Below, piece by piece: positions 9,253 to 18,516 of a stretch of 64,000 nucleotides of DNA; the first letter of the stretch is position 1; every line of letters begins with the position of its first letter. The DNA is taken from assembly GCA_016218365.1 (NCBI GenBank), contig JACREF010000009.1:124001-188000 (forward strand), written 5' to 3'. This DNA is from Gammaproteobacteria bacterium (GTDB lineage: Bacteria > Pseudomonadota > Gammaproteobacteria > SZUA-140). The translations under genes and the position numbers were made by a program. The notes below the pieces were generated by a model. That model saw only the letters and a program-made list of their open reading frames with translations. It made no database searches and was not told where the DNA came from.

Positions 9253-10554
9253 ATGACGCAGCATACCCCTATCGGTGGTCGCCCGGTGTTTGTTGTCGAC
9301 GGTAGCCGTACACCCTTTCTGAAGGTCAAGGGCAGGCCGGGACCGTTTCGGGCCTCGGATCTGGCGCTGGGTGCCGCGCGCCCGCTGCTGGCGCGCATGC
9401 CATTTGAACCCGCTGAACTCGATGAGGTGATACTCGGCTGTGTGATGCCAGGCCCTGACGAGGCCAATATTGCCAGGATCGTCGCCCTGCGCGCCGGTTG
9501 TGGACAGCGTGTCACCGCCTGGACCGTGCAACGCAATTGTGCCTCCGGCATGCAGGCACTGGACTGCGCCTACAGCAACATCGCCAATGGTCGCTCCGAG
9601 CTGATCCTGGCCGGCGGGACTGAATCAATGAGCCATGCGCCGTTGCTGCTGTCGACCGAGATGGTGACCTGGCTGGCGGAATGGAACAAATGCAAAACCA
9701 TTGGGCAGCGCATACATGTGTTGCGTCACCTCAAGCCGAAGTATCTGCAACCGATCATTGGCCTGTTGCGCGGTCTGACCGATCCGGTGGTCGGGCTGTC
9801 GATGGGGCAGACAGCAGAAAACCTGGCGCATCGATTCTCCATCTCGCGGCTGCGCATGGATGAGTTCGCCGTCAACAGCCATCTGCGGTTGGGGCGGGCG
9901 CAGGATGAGGGTTACCTGCGTGAGATCGAGACGCTTTATGATGCGGCAGGCAAGGTCTATGCGCAGGATGATGGCCTGCGCCGTGACTCGACCGTCGACA
10001 AGCTTGCTACGCTGGCGCCGGTATTTGACCGAAAGTTTGGCCATGTCACGGCCGGCAACAGCGCACAGGTGACCGATGGCGCAGCGTTGCTGGTGCTGGC
10101 GAGTGAGCAGGCGGTCGATAAATATAAGTTGCCAGTGCTGGGGCGGATTGTCGACAGCCAGTGGGCCGGGCTCGATCCGTCGCAGATGGGCCTGGGACCG
10201 GCACATGCGATGGCACCGTTGCTATCGCGTCATGGCCTGACCATCCCCGATATCGATTACTGGGAGATCAACGAGGCGTTCGCCACTCAGGTGCTGGCCT
10301 GCGTCGAGGCCTGGAAGAGTGCCGACTATTGCCGCAACGAACTTGGCCTGAGTGACGCCCTGGGTGAGATCGACAATGAACGGCTCAACATCGATGGAGG
10401 CGGAGTGAGTCTAGGACATCCGGTGGGCGCCAGCGGGGCGCGCATCGTGTTGCACCTGTTGCAGGTGCTGGCACGCAACAATGCCCGGCGTGGCATCGCC
10501 AGCCTGTGTATCGGTGGTGGCCAGGGCGGTGCCATGATGGTTGAAAGACTCTAA
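9253..10554 (+). CDS. Acetyl-CoA C-acyltransferase (thiolase, FadI-like)
   Basis: Thiolytic cleavage of 3-ketoacyl-CoA to acetyl-CoA plus shortened acyl-CoA, the last step of beta-oxidation. The 433 residues match the longer FadI subclass better than FadA (about 390). The nucleophilic Cys96 lies in RNCASGMQAL. INEAFATQ, the catalytic-His block GGGVSLGHPVGASG and the terminal CIGGGQGGAMM are all intact. It is sandwiched between fadE and the fadJ-like gene with gaps of 5 and 13 bases, so it is surely co-transcribed. FadI is the best guess, but the gene order fadE-thiolase-fadJ differs from the E. coli fadIJ locus. Confidence 0.93.
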   Translation: MTQHTPIGGRPVFVVDGSRTPFLKVKGRPGPFRASDLALGAARPLLARMPFEPAELDEVILGCVMPGPDEANIARIVALRAGCGQRVTAWTVQRNCASGMQALDCAYSNIANGRSELILAGGTESMSHAPLLLSTEMVTWLAEWNKCKTIGQRIHVLRHLKPKYLQPIIGLLRGLTDPVVGLSMGQTAENLAHRFSISRLRMDEFAVNSHLRLGRAQDEGYLREIETLYDAAGKVYAQDDGLRRDSTVDKLATLAPVFDRKFGHVTAGNSAQVTDGAALLVLASEQAVDKYKLPVLGRIVDSQWAGLDPSQMGLGPAHAMAPLLSRHGLTIPDIDYWEINEAFATQVLACVEAWKSADYCRNELGLSDALGEIDNERLNIDGGGVSLGHPVGASGARIVLHLLQVLARNNARRGIASLCIGGGQGGAMMVERL

Positions 10555-10567
10555 TCCGGAGGCAGGC

Positions 10568-12616
10568 ATGACCGAATCAAACACTACTTCTTGCCACTGG
10601 CATCTCGAACGTGACCAGGCTGGCATAGCCTGGCTGAGGATTGATGTTGCCGATGGCAATGTCAACGTGCTGTCACTTGCGGTCATCAGCGAATTGCAAC
10701 AGAAGGTCGACGAGCTGGTCAGGAACCCGCCGCGTGGCCTGATCATCCATTCCGGCAAGCCAAATGGTTTTATTGCCGGGGCCGACATCAAGAGTTTTCT
10801 CGGCATGAAGAGCGAGCAGGAGGCCGCCGAGTTCATGCGCGGTGTGCACACGGTCTTTGATCGCCTCGAATCATTGTCATGTCCAACAGTCGCCGCCATC
10901 CATGGGTTTTGCCTCGGCGGCGGCCTCGAGCTGGCACTGGCCTGTCATTACCGTGTTGCCGATGAGGATCAGGGGACGCGCATCGGTCTGCCGGAGGTGT
11001 TGCTGGGCATCCATCCGGGGTTCGGCGGCACGATGCGGTCGATACGGCTGATCGGGGTCCCCGCTGCGATGGATCTGATGCTGAGCGGGCGTCCACTCAG
11101 TGCGCGTGCGGCGGCCAAGCTCGGGCTCATCGATCATGCGGTGCCACAGCGCCATTTGTTGCGCGCGGCGCGGATGCTGGTGCTGGATCCACCGCAACGG
11201 CGCCAACTGAAGCCATGGTTGAAAAGCTTGAATCTGCCGTTGCTGCGGCCGTTGCTGGCCCGCTATTTGCGCCGCCAGGTGGCCAGCCGTGCCAACCGTG
11301 AGCACTATCCTGCGCCCTATGCGATGATCGATTTGTGGGAACGTAATGCCAGCGATCCAAAATCGATGCTGGCTGACGAGGCGGCATCGGTGGCGCATCT
11401 GGTCATGGGCGACAGCGCCCAGAATCTGATCCGGGTATTCTTTCTGCAGGAACGGCTCAAGGCAGCTGGCCGTGACAGTCGCTTCAAGGCGCAGCGGGTG
11501 CACGTGATCGGCGCCGGGGTCATGGGTGGCGACATCGCGGCCTGGTGCGCGCTGCAGGGTCTGATGGTGACCTTGCAGGATCAGTCGCCGGAACGCATCG
11601 CCCCGGCAGTGAAGCGTGCCGCACAGCTGTTCAGCAAAAAGCTCAAGCAGCCCCGTCTGGTGCAGGCCGCACTGGACCGGCTGATACCGGATGTCGCCGG
11701 GCAGGGGGTGCCGCATGCCGACGTCATCATCGAGGCGATCTTCGAGAACGCCGAGGCCAAGCAGGCCTTGTATCGTACCCTGGAGCCACGGATGAAGCCG
11801 GGTGCGATCCTGGCGACCAATACCTCCAGCATCCCGCTGCAGACATTGACGCCGGCGCTGCAGCACCCGCAACGGCTGGTCGGGCTGCATTTTTTCAATC
11901 CGGTGGCCAAGATGCAGCTGGTTGAGATCGTCCACAGTCCGCAGACCGATGAACAGGTGGTGCGCGATGCCAGCGCCTTTGCCCGCCAGATTGGCAAGCT
12001 GCCGCTGGCCGTAACCAGCACGCCAGGATTTCTGGTCAATCGCATCCTGATGCCTTATCTGCTGGAGGCGGTTGAACTCGAGAGCGAAGGCGTCAGACCG
12101 GAGCTGATCGACCGCGCCGCGGTTGCCTTCGGCATGCCGATGGGGCCGATCGAGCTGGCCGACACCGTTGGTCTCGATATCTGCCTGTCGGTGGCAGAGA
12201 TCCTGGGCCAGAGCCTGGGCAATGCCAGGGTGCCGGCGCGGCTGCGCGCACTGGTCAGCGAGGGTCGGCTTGGCCGCAAGAACGGCCAGGGATTTTACAG
12301 TTATCGCAACGGTGAGCCGGTCAAGGCCAGGATCAGCGCTGGGATGACATTACCGGCCGATGTGACCGATCGCATGATGCTGCGCCTGCTCAATGAGGCC
12401 ATGGCCTGTCTGCGCGGGCACGTCGTTGAAGATGAAGACCTGCTTGATGCCGGCATCATCTTCGGTACCGGGTTTGCGCCATTCCGTGGCGGGCCGCTGC
12501 ATCATGTGCGTGAGCGAGGCATCAGTGCGTTGCGCGGCAGGCTGGAAGAGCTGGCGCGGAACCACGGGGCGCGTTTTACGCCGGATGAGGAATGGCAAAG
12601 GCTGCAGGCTCTCTGA
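10568..12616 (+). CDS. fadJ: Enoyl-CoA hydratase / 3-hydroxyacyl-CoA dehydrogenase fusion (FadJ-like)
   Basis: Bifunctional beta-oxidation protein of 682 residues. The N-terminal crotonase domain has GFIAGADIKSF, the oxyanion-hole HGFCLGGGLELAL and GLPEVLLGIHPGFGG with its catalytic Glu. The NAD-binding domain starts at residue 311 (VHVIGAGVMGG) and contains the dehydrogenase signature GLHFFNPVAKMQLVEI. A C-terminal dehydrogenase domain follows. The ATG at 10568 is preferred because GGAGGC precedes it; an ATG at 10541 overlaps the thiolase. It forms the expected trifunctional partner of the thiolase upstream and ends 17 bases before the acyl-CoA synthetase. Confidence 0.93.
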   Translation: MTESNTTSCHWHLERDQAGIAWLRIDVADGNVNVLSLAVISELQQKVDELVRNPPRGLIIHSGKPNGFIAGADIKSFLGMKSEQEAAEFMRGVHTVFDRLESLSCPTVAAIHGFCLGGGLELALACHYRVADEDQGTRIGLPEVLLGIHPGFGGTMRSIRLIGVPAAMDLMLSGRPLSARAAAKLGLIDHAVPQRHLLRAARMLVLDPPQRRQLKPWLKSLNLPLLRPLLARYLRRQVASRANREHYPAPYAMIDLWERNASDPKSMLADEAASVAHLVMGDSAQNLIRVFFLQERLKAAGRDSRFKAQRVHVIGAGVMGGDIAAWCALQGLMVTLQDQSPERIAPAVKRAAQLFSKKLKQPRLVQAALDRLIPDVAGQGVPHADVIIEAIFENAEAKQALYRTLEPRMKPGAILATNTSSIPLQTLTPALQHPQRLVGLHFFNPVAKMQLVEIVHSPQTDEQVVRDASAFARQIGKLPLAVTSTPGFLVNRILMPYLLEAVELESEGVRPELIDRAAVAFGMPMGPIELADTVGLDICLSVAEILGQSLGNARVPARLRALVSEGRLGRKNGQGFYSYRNGEPVKARISAGMTLPADVTDRMMLRLLNEAMACLRGHVVEDEDLLDAGIIFGTGFAPFRGGPLHHVRERGISALRGRLEELARNHGARFTPDEEWQRLQAL

Positions 12617-12633
12617 GCATTGAGGGGGCTTGG

Positions 12634-14436
12634 ATGATGGAAACGGGTAGCGAGGTCATAACACCGGGGCAGGCGAAGACGCTGGATGGCTTGTTTCGCT
12701 TGCGGGCCCAGCGCAGCCCTGACGCTGTGGCCTATCGTTATTATGATGACGTCGAGATGCAGTGGTGTCAGATCACGTGGTCGGAGCTGGCGCTACGCGT
12801 CGCCCGGTGGCAGACGGCATTGGGCAATGAGCGTCTCGATGCCGGCTCACGGGTGGCGGTGTTGCTGCGCAACTGCTGTGAGTGGGTGATCTATGAGCAG
12901 GCGGCGCTGGGTCTGGGTCTGGTGGTGGTGCCTCTTTATGCCAATGACCGGCCGGACAATATCGCCTATATCCTGAATGAGACCCAGGCACGGGTATTGC
13001 TGATCGAGGGTCACGAGCACTGGCTGGCATTGCGTGCGTCATTGCAAACGGTTGCAGCGTTGCAAAGGATCGTTACGCTTGGGCAGATCGGCGACCGCAG
13101 TGACCTGCGATTGGCAGTCGTTCATGACTGGCTGCCTGGGCAGGGCGCAGCAGTGCCGGAACACCGCGGCAGCGCTGACGCGCTTGCGACCATCGTTTTT
13201 ACCTCAGGGACCACCGGTCGGCCCAAGGGGGTCATGCTCAGTCATCGCAACATCCTCGAGAATGCCGGCGCCTGTCAGGCCTGTGTCACTGTTTATAGTG
13301 ATGATGTGTTTCTGTCGTTTCTGCCGCTGTCGCATATGTTTGAACGCACTGTTGGTTATGTGTTGCCGATGATGGCGGGTGCGACGGTGGCCTTTGCGCG
13401 TTCGATTCCACAGTTGAGTGAAGACCTGGTGACGATACAGCCAACGATCCTGATCTCGGTGCCGCGAATCTACGAGCGTGTCTACGGCCGCATCCAGGAT
13501 CAGCTGGCCACCCGGTCTGTTATCGCGCGCCAGCTGTTTGGCCTGGCCGTTGCCGTCGGCTGGCGGGAGTTCGAATATCGTCAGCAACACAGGGGATGGT
13601 CTGCCACGTTGCTGTTATGGCCTGTGCTGAAGAAGCTGGTGGCCGACAAGGTCATGGCGCGCCTCGGCGGCAGGGTGCGGATTGCTGTTTGTGGTGGTGC
13701 GCCCCTGTCATCAGGTGTGGCGCGGTTGTTTATCGGTCTGGGCCTGAATCTGCTGCACGGCTATGGCATGACCGAGACCGGTCCGGTGATCGCCGCGAAT
13801 TCAACGCGCAACAATATCCCGGCCAGTGTCGGCCCGGCCTTGCAAGGGATCGAGGTGCGGATTGCCGAAAACGGTGAGCTGATGACACGTTCGGCCTGCG
13901 TGATGCTTGGTTACTGGAACAATCCCCAGGCAACAAGGGATATCATCGAGGCAGATGGTTGGTTGCATACCGGCGACCGGGCGCGCATCGAACATGGGCA
14001 TATCTTCATCACCGGTCGGGTCAAGGAGATCATCGTCATGTCAAATGGTGAGAAGGTGCCGCCGGCGGATATCGAAATGGCCATCACCGCCGATCCGATG
14101 ATCGATCAGGCCTTGGTGATCGGTGAAGGCAGGCCGTATCTGGCGGCGCTGCTGGTGTTGAATCAGCAGAAATGGCCGGCGTTTGCCGCGCAGTTGGGAC
14201 TCAATCCTGCGGCATCTGACGTATTGTCAGATGCCCGGTTGAGCAATGCAGTAGTGCAGCGTGTCGCCGAGCATATGCAAGGGTTTCCTGGGTATGCATC
14301 GGTCCGTCGTGTGGCGTTGTTGCGGGAGCCGTGGACCGTCGATAATGGTCTGCTGACACCGACGCTGAAGCTGAAGCGCAACTCCTTGGTGGAGCGTTAT
14401 GCCAGCCAGGTCGATGCCCTGTATCAGGGGCATTGA
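12634..14436 (+). CDS. Long-chain acyl-CoA synthetase (AMP-forming)
   Basis: Activates fatty acids to acyl-CoA through an acyl-adenylate, feeding the preceding beta-oxidation genes. The 600-residue ANL-superfamily protein has the phosphate-binding loop TSGTTGRPKGV from residue 190, the YGMTETGP motif, and the hinge region GWLHTGDRARIEHG. The subsequent KEIIVMSNGEKVPPADIE is the form seen in eukaryote-like long-chain synthetases (FAA1/ACSL group) rather than classical E. coli FadD. The start is the ATG at 12634 with GAGGGGG just upstream. An earlier in-frame ATG overlaps fadJ. It is fourth in the fad block. Chain-length preference cannot be read from sequence. Confidence 0.9.
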   Translation: MMETGSEVITPGQAKTLDGLFRLRAQRSPDAVAYRYYDDVEMQWCQITWSELALRVARWQTALGNERLDAGSRVAVLLRNCCEWVIYEQAALGLGLVVVPLYANDRPDNIAYILNETQARVLLIEGHEHWLALRASLQTVAALQRIVTLGQIGDRSDLRLAVVHDWLPGQGAAVPEHRGSADALATIVFTSGTTGRPKGVMLSHRNILENAGACQACVTVYSDDVFLSFLPLSHMFERTVGYVLPMMAGATVAFARSIPQLSEDLVTIQPTILISVPRIYERVYGRIQDQLATRSVIARQLFGLAVAVGWREFEYRQQHRGWSATLLLWPVLKKLVADKVMARLGGRVRIAVCGGAPLSSGVARLFIGLGLNLLHGYGMTETGPVIAANSTRNNIPASVGPALQGIEVRIAENGELMTRSACVMLGYWNNPQATRDIIEADGWLHTGDRARIEHGHIFITGRVKEIIVMSNGEKVPPADIEMAITADPMIDQALVIGEGRPYLAALLVLNQQKWPAFAAQLGLNPAASDVLSDARLSNAVVQRVAEHMQGFPGYASVRRVALLREPWTVDNGLLTPTLKLKRNSLVERYASQVDALYQGH

Positions 14437-14437
14437 T

Positions 14438-14827
14438 ATGGTGGGTCTAATCGATAGCGGGCAACAGCCTACCACACGGATCCTGGCGATGCCGCGCGAT
14501 ACCAACCCGGCCGGTGACATCTTTGGTGGCTGGATCATGTCACAGGTTGATATTGCCGCGAGTATCGTCGCTCACCGTCGCGCCCGGGGACGGGTCGTCA
14601 CCGTCGCTGTCAACGAGTTCCAGTTTCATCAGCCGGTGTTTGTCGGGGATGTCGTCAGCTGTTACGCGCAGGTGGCCGGGGTGGGTACGACCTCGTTGAC
14701 GGTCCAGGTCGAGGTTTATGCCGAGCGCAACCGTGGCACGCTGCAGCCGATCAAGGTCACCGAGGCAAGGCTGACCTTTGTCGCTGTTGATGAGCAACGC
14801 AACAAACGTCCAGTGCCGGCAGAATGA
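14438..14827 (+). CDS. Hotdog acyl-CoA thioesterase (YciA-like)
   Basis: Hydrolyses acyl-CoA to free acid and CoA. The 129-residue single hotdog domain carries the YciA/BACH-type core: TRILAMPRDTNPAGDIFGGW with the catalytic Asp, then DIAASIVAHRRARGRVVTVA and the FQFHQPVFVGDVVSCYA strand. The ATG at 14438 follows the acyl-CoA synthetase stop by one base, so it is translationally coupled and is the last gene of the fad block. Its presence suggests overflow control of acyl-CoA. It converges with prlC. Confidence 0.9.
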   Translation: MVGLIDSGQQPTTRILAMPRDTNPAGDIFGGWIMSQVDIAASIVAHRRARGRVVTVAVNEFQFHQPVFVGDVVSCYAQVAGVGTTSLTVQVEVYAERNRGTLQPIKVTEARLTFVAVDEQRNKRPVPAE

Positions 14828-14839
14828 TCCCTCAGGCAG

Positions 14840-16879
14840 TCAAGCCGTCAATCCGCTATGGCGCAGCAGGGCGTCGATCTGCGGTTCGCGGCCACGGAAC
14901 TCGATAAACATCTCCATTGGTTCGCGGGAACCCCCTTGTTCCAGTACTGCGCTCATAAACTGTCGACCGGTCTCGGCATCGAAGATCCCGCGTTCCTCAA
15001 ACAGTGAAAAGGCATCACTGGACAGCACCTCGGCCCATTTATAGCTGTAATAGCCTGCCGCATAACCTCCGGCAAAGATGTGGGAGAAGCTGTGCGGGAA
15101 GCGGTTGAAGGATGGCGGGCGTATCACGGCCACCTCGTTGCGTACCTCGTCCAGCAGTTGATAGATCTGCGCGCCCTTGGCCGGATCGTATTCGAGGTGC
15201 AGCCGGAAATCGAACAGCGCAAATTCGATCTGCCTCACCATCTGCATGCCGGACTGGAAATTCCTTGCGGCCAGCAGCCGTGAAAACAGCTGCTCCGGCA
15301 GCGCTGCGCCGCTCTGGTAATGACCAGAGACCAACGGCAGGGCATCGGGCTCCCAGCACCAGTTTTCCATGAACTGGCTCGGCAGTTCAACGGCATCCCA
15401 GGCGACACCGTTGATGCCGGAGATGCCCGGATGATCGATCAGGGTCAGCATGTGATGCAGGCCGTGACCGAATTCATGGAACAGTGTCGTGACCTCCTGG
15501 TGGGTAAACAGCGCCGGGGCATCACCGAGTGGCGGCGAAAAGTTGCAGGTCAGGAATGCCACCGGTGTCTGCGCCTCTTCGTCATGGCGCATCCTCAGGA
15601 TGCATTCATCCATCCAGGCCCCGCCCCGTTTGTTTGGCCGTGCATACAGATCAAGATAGAATTGCCCGCGCAAGATGCTGTCACGATCATGTACCGAAAA
15701 AAAACGGACATCCGGATGCCAGCGTGGGATATCGTGCTGTTCGGTGACTGTCAGGCCATACAGCCGATTGACCACGGCAAACATGCCATCAAGGACGCGA
15801 TGCGCGGGAAAGTACGGCTTGAGTTGTTCCTGGGAGATCGAAAACTGCTGCTGGCGCAGCTTTTCTGAATAGTACGTGACATCCCAGGCCTCGGGATCGC
15901 TGCAGCCCAGCGCCGCGGCATGGTTGCGCAGTTCATCCATCTCCTGGCGCGCGATCGGCAGCGAACGGCGGGCCAGGTCGCGCAGGAACGTGACGACATC
16001 CTGCGTGTGCTGTGCCATCTTGGTTGCCAGCGAGCGTTCGGCATAATTGGCAAAGCCCAGCAGCTGCGCCTCGGCGTGGCGCAGCTCCAGCAGGCGGGCC
16101 ATCACCTCGCTGTTATCCCAGCGCCCGGCATCCGGCCCGGCGTCCGAGGCGCGGGTCACATACGCCGTATAGACCTGCCGGCGCAGCTCGCGGGAATCGG
16201 CATAGGTCATCACTGCGATATAACACGGAAACTCGAGCGTGACCAGCCAGCCCTGCAGGCCGCGGTGCGCTGCGGCCTGCAGCATCAGGCCGCGGCTGGA
16301 CTCCGGGATACCGGCCAGTTCGCGTTCATCGGTGATCAGCGTGGTCCAGGCATGGGTTGCATCAAGCAGGTTCTGCTCAAATCTGGCGTGTAATTCTGAA
16401 ATCTGCTGCATCAGATCCTTGTAGCGATCCTTGTCTGTGGTCGTCAGCGCGACACCTGATAGCCGGAAGTCGCGCAAGGTATTGTCGAGCAGCTTGCGCT
16501 GCGGGGGCGTCAGCCGGGCGTATTCCGGGCCCTCGGCCAGCGCGCAATAGGCCTGATAAAGAGCGCTGTTCTGTCCCAGCTCGGTGGTATAGGCGCTGAT
16601 CTTCGGCAGGCAGGCGTTGTAGACGGCACGCAGTTCAGCGCTGTTTACAACCGCATTCATATGGGCAACTGGCGCCCAGGTGCGCGACAGGCGTTCACCG
16701 AGACGTTCCAGCGGGCGGACCAGTGAAGACCAGCGGTGAGGTGTGGGCATGGCAAGCAGCGCGGCGATGGCCTGGCGGTTTTCGGCCAGCACCTGATCGA
16801 TGGCCGGTTCGACATGCTCCGGACGGATCTGGTCAAAACATGGCAGGCCGTTGTGCTTGAGCAGGGGGTTGTCGGTCAT
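14840..16879 (-). CDS. prlC: Oligopeptidase A (M3 metallopeptidase)
   Basis: Cytoplasmic zinc oligopeptidase that clears signal-peptide fragments and other short peptides. The 679 residues match E. coli PrlC (680). The zinc site HEFGH is at residues 468-472, followed by the conserved GINGVAWDAVELPSQFMENW-type block with the third metal ligand. It begins MTDNPLLKHNGLPCFDQI, typical of the family. It is transcribed alone, divergent from the gamma-carbonic anhydrase gene. Confidence 0.96.
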   Translation of the reverse strand: MTDNPLLKHNGLPCFDQIRPEHVEPAIDQVLAENRQAIAALLAMPTPHRWSSLVRPLERLGERLSRTWAPVAHMNAVVNSAELRAVYNACLPKISAYTTELGQNSALYQAYCALAEGPEYARLTPPQRKLLDNTLRDFRLSGVALTTTDKDRYKDLMQQISELHARFEQNLLDATHAWTTLITDERELAGIPESSRGLMLQAAAHRGLQGWLVTLEFPCYIAVMTYADSRELRRQVYTAYVTRASDAGPDAGRWDNSEVMARLLELRHAEAQLLGFANYAERSLATKMAQHTQDVVTFLRDLARRSLPIARQEMDELRNHAAALGCSDPEAWDVTYYSEKLRQQQFSISQEQLKPYFPAHRVLDGMFAVVNRLYGLTVTEQHDIPRWHPDVRFFSVHDRDSILRGQFYLDLYARPNKRGGAWMDECILRMRHDEEAQTPVAFLTCNFSPPLGDAPALFTHQEVTTLFHEFGHGLHHMLTLIDHPGISGINGVAWDAVELPSQFMENWCWEPDALPLVSGHYQSGAALPEQLFSRLLAARNFQSGMQMVRQIEFALFDFRLHLEYDPAKGAQIYQLLDEVRNEVAVIRPPSFNRFPHSFSHIFAGGYAAGYYSYKWAEVLSSDAFSLFEERGIFDAETGRQFMSAVLEQGGSREPMEMFIEFRGREPQIDALLRHSGLTA

Positions 16880-17017
16880 CGGCGCTCCAATGAAGTGAGG
16901 AAAGGGTGTTGGTCTGTGGGAAAACTAATGTAACATGTTTGTCCGAATGGCAGGACGCAGTGCTTATTTTGCATCGTGCCGCAGCTTGTTGTCACCGGGG
17001 TGCTGTCAGGGGGTGAT

Positions 17018-17551
17018 ATGACTGTCCGCAGTTATCAGGGCATAAGCCCGCGCATCGCAGCCTCGTCGTATGTTGATGAGGCCGCGGTGGTTATCGGTGA
17101 TGTCACGATCGGCGACGATGCCTCGCTGTGGCCAATGGTGGTGGCACGCGGCGATGTACAGAAGATCAGTATTGGTGCCCGTACCAATATCCAGGATGGC
17201 TCCATACTGCATGTCACCTCTGACAACCGTTTCACGCCGGGGGGCTATGCGTTGACGATCGGCGATGACGTGACGGTAGGTCATGGGGTGATCCTGCATG
17301 CCTGTGCCGTGGGTAACTGGGTGCTGGTGGGCATGGGCTCAACCGTGATGGACGGGGCGGTGGTTCAGGATCGGGTGATGATCGGTGCCGGGTCGCTGGT
17401 CACCCCGGGCAAGGTGCTGGAGAGCGGCTATCTGTATGTGGGCAGTCCGGCCCGCCGGCTGCGACCGTTGCAACAGGCCGAGCTGGACTATCTGGAGTTC
17501 TCATCGCGCCATTATGTGGAACTGAAGAACCGTCACCTGCAACGGCGCTGA
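17018..17551 (+). CDS. yrdA: Gamma-carbonic-anhydrase family protein (YrdA)
   Basis: A trimeric left-handed beta-helix protein of 177 residues built from hexapeptide repeats. The three zinc-type histidines are in SILHVTSD and VGHGVILHAC, and ESGYLYVGSPARRLRPL near the end is nearly identical in pattern to E. coli YrdA. The ATG at 17018 follows a GGGGG stretch; an in-frame start at 16976 adds 14 residues outside the family. Carbonic anhydrase activity has not been shown for all members. It converges with the alpha/beta hydrolase gene (5-base gap). Confidence 0.92.
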   Translation: MTVRSYQGISPRIAASSYVDEAAVVIGDVTIGDDASLWPMVVARGDVQKISIGARTNIQDGSILHVTSDNRFTPGGYALTIGDDVTVGHGVILHACAVGNWVLVGMGSTVMDGAVVQDRVMIGAGSLVTPGKVLESGYLYVGSPARRLRPLQQAELDYLEFSSRHYVELKNRHLQRR

Positions 17552-17556
17552 GCACG

Positions 17557-18375
17557 TCAGTGGGTGGAGACGGAGCCGATGAATTCAGCGATGCCCTGCC
17601 GGTAGACCGGGCCGGAGTGCAGATAACCGGCGTAGTGGTTGCCGGCGATCTGCAATAACCTTTTTTCGCCCCTGATCTCTGCCAGCAATTGTTCGGCATG
17701 GTGATACGGGATGACCTCGTCGTCAGATCCATGAATGACCAGTATCGGGCAGCGCACCTGGCGCAGATAGTGACGAACCGGGTAGTGAAAACGTGCAATC
17801 CATTTGATCGGCAGGTAGCGGTAGCGTCGGGCAGCGACCTCGGGCAATGACGTGAAGGTTGATTCAACGATCAGTGCCTGCGGGGTGTGACGGGCGGCCA
17901 GATGGGCGCCGATCGCGGCTCCCAGCGACCGGCCATGGATGATAATGTCGGCCGGAGCGAGTTTTCTGGTTTGTATCAGATAGTCCCATGCCGCCAGCGC
18001 ATCGAGATAGGTGCCATGCTCGCTGGGCCTGCCGCTGCTGCGGCCATAGCCGCGATAATCGAACAGCAGAATATTGAGCCGCAGCGACTGGTACATGGCG
18101 ATGGTGTCGATCAGGTCTGAGATATTGCCGCGCGTGCCGTGACAGAACAACACGGTGTGACGGGTGTCCGGGCTCGGCACATACCAGCCGTGTAATGTCT
18201 CGCCATCTCCGGTGGTCAGCGTCAGTTCCTCGAATGGCCAGCCATGCTGCGCCGGGGTCGAGTGCAGCGTTGGGCTGGGCAGGTACAGGCGGCTGGCCTG
18301 GCGCACAGAGAACACCAGTACCAGTATCAGGTAGCCCAGGGTGCCCGCCGCAGCAATGTAAACCAGCATCATCAT
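17557..18375 (-). CDS. Membrane-anchored alpha/beta hydrolase
   Basis: A serine hydrolase of 272 residues with an N-terminal membrane helix (MMMLVYIAAAGTLGYLILVL), placing the enzyme on the periplasmic side or tethered at the membrane. The catalytic triad is readable: nucleophile in GRSLG, Asp in IHGSDDEVIPYHH, His in NHYAGYL. An oxyanion motif (FCHGTRGN) precedes. It resembles the BEM46/ABHD13-like family. The start is one of three tandem ATGs (18369-18375); a TTG at 18417 would add 14 residues. The substrate is unknown. Confidence 0.85.
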   Translation of the reverse strand: MMMLVYIAAAGTLGYLILVLVFSVRQASRLYLPSPTLHSTPAQHGWPFEELTLTTGDGETLHGWYVPSPDTRHTVLFCHGTRGNISDLIDTIAMYQSLRLNILLFDYRGYGRSSGRPSEHGTYLDALAAWDYLIQTRKLAPADIIIHGRSLGAAIGAHLAARHTPQALIVESTFTSLPEVAARRYRYLPIKWIARFHYPVRHYLRQVRCPILVIHGSDDEVIPYHHAEQLLAEIRGEKRLLQIAGNHYAGYLHSGPVYRQGIAEFIGSVSTH

Positions 18376-18516
18376 CAATAGATCGCACCAGCTGTCGATA
18401 TTAGTGTATCGGCCCAACCGGCTGAATTATAGCCCGGCCAGTCTTGTTTCAGCGGGTGTTTCACGTATACATTACAGCGAGTTGCAGTATCATGCAGTGA
18501 TCTTTACGAGGGGCAG

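Noticed and set aside
10877-11935. A 352-codon open frame on the minus strand inside the fadJ-like gene
   Set aside because: Fully antisense to an unmistakable beta-oxidation gene; its composition (Gln, His, Arg rich) is that of a shadow frame.
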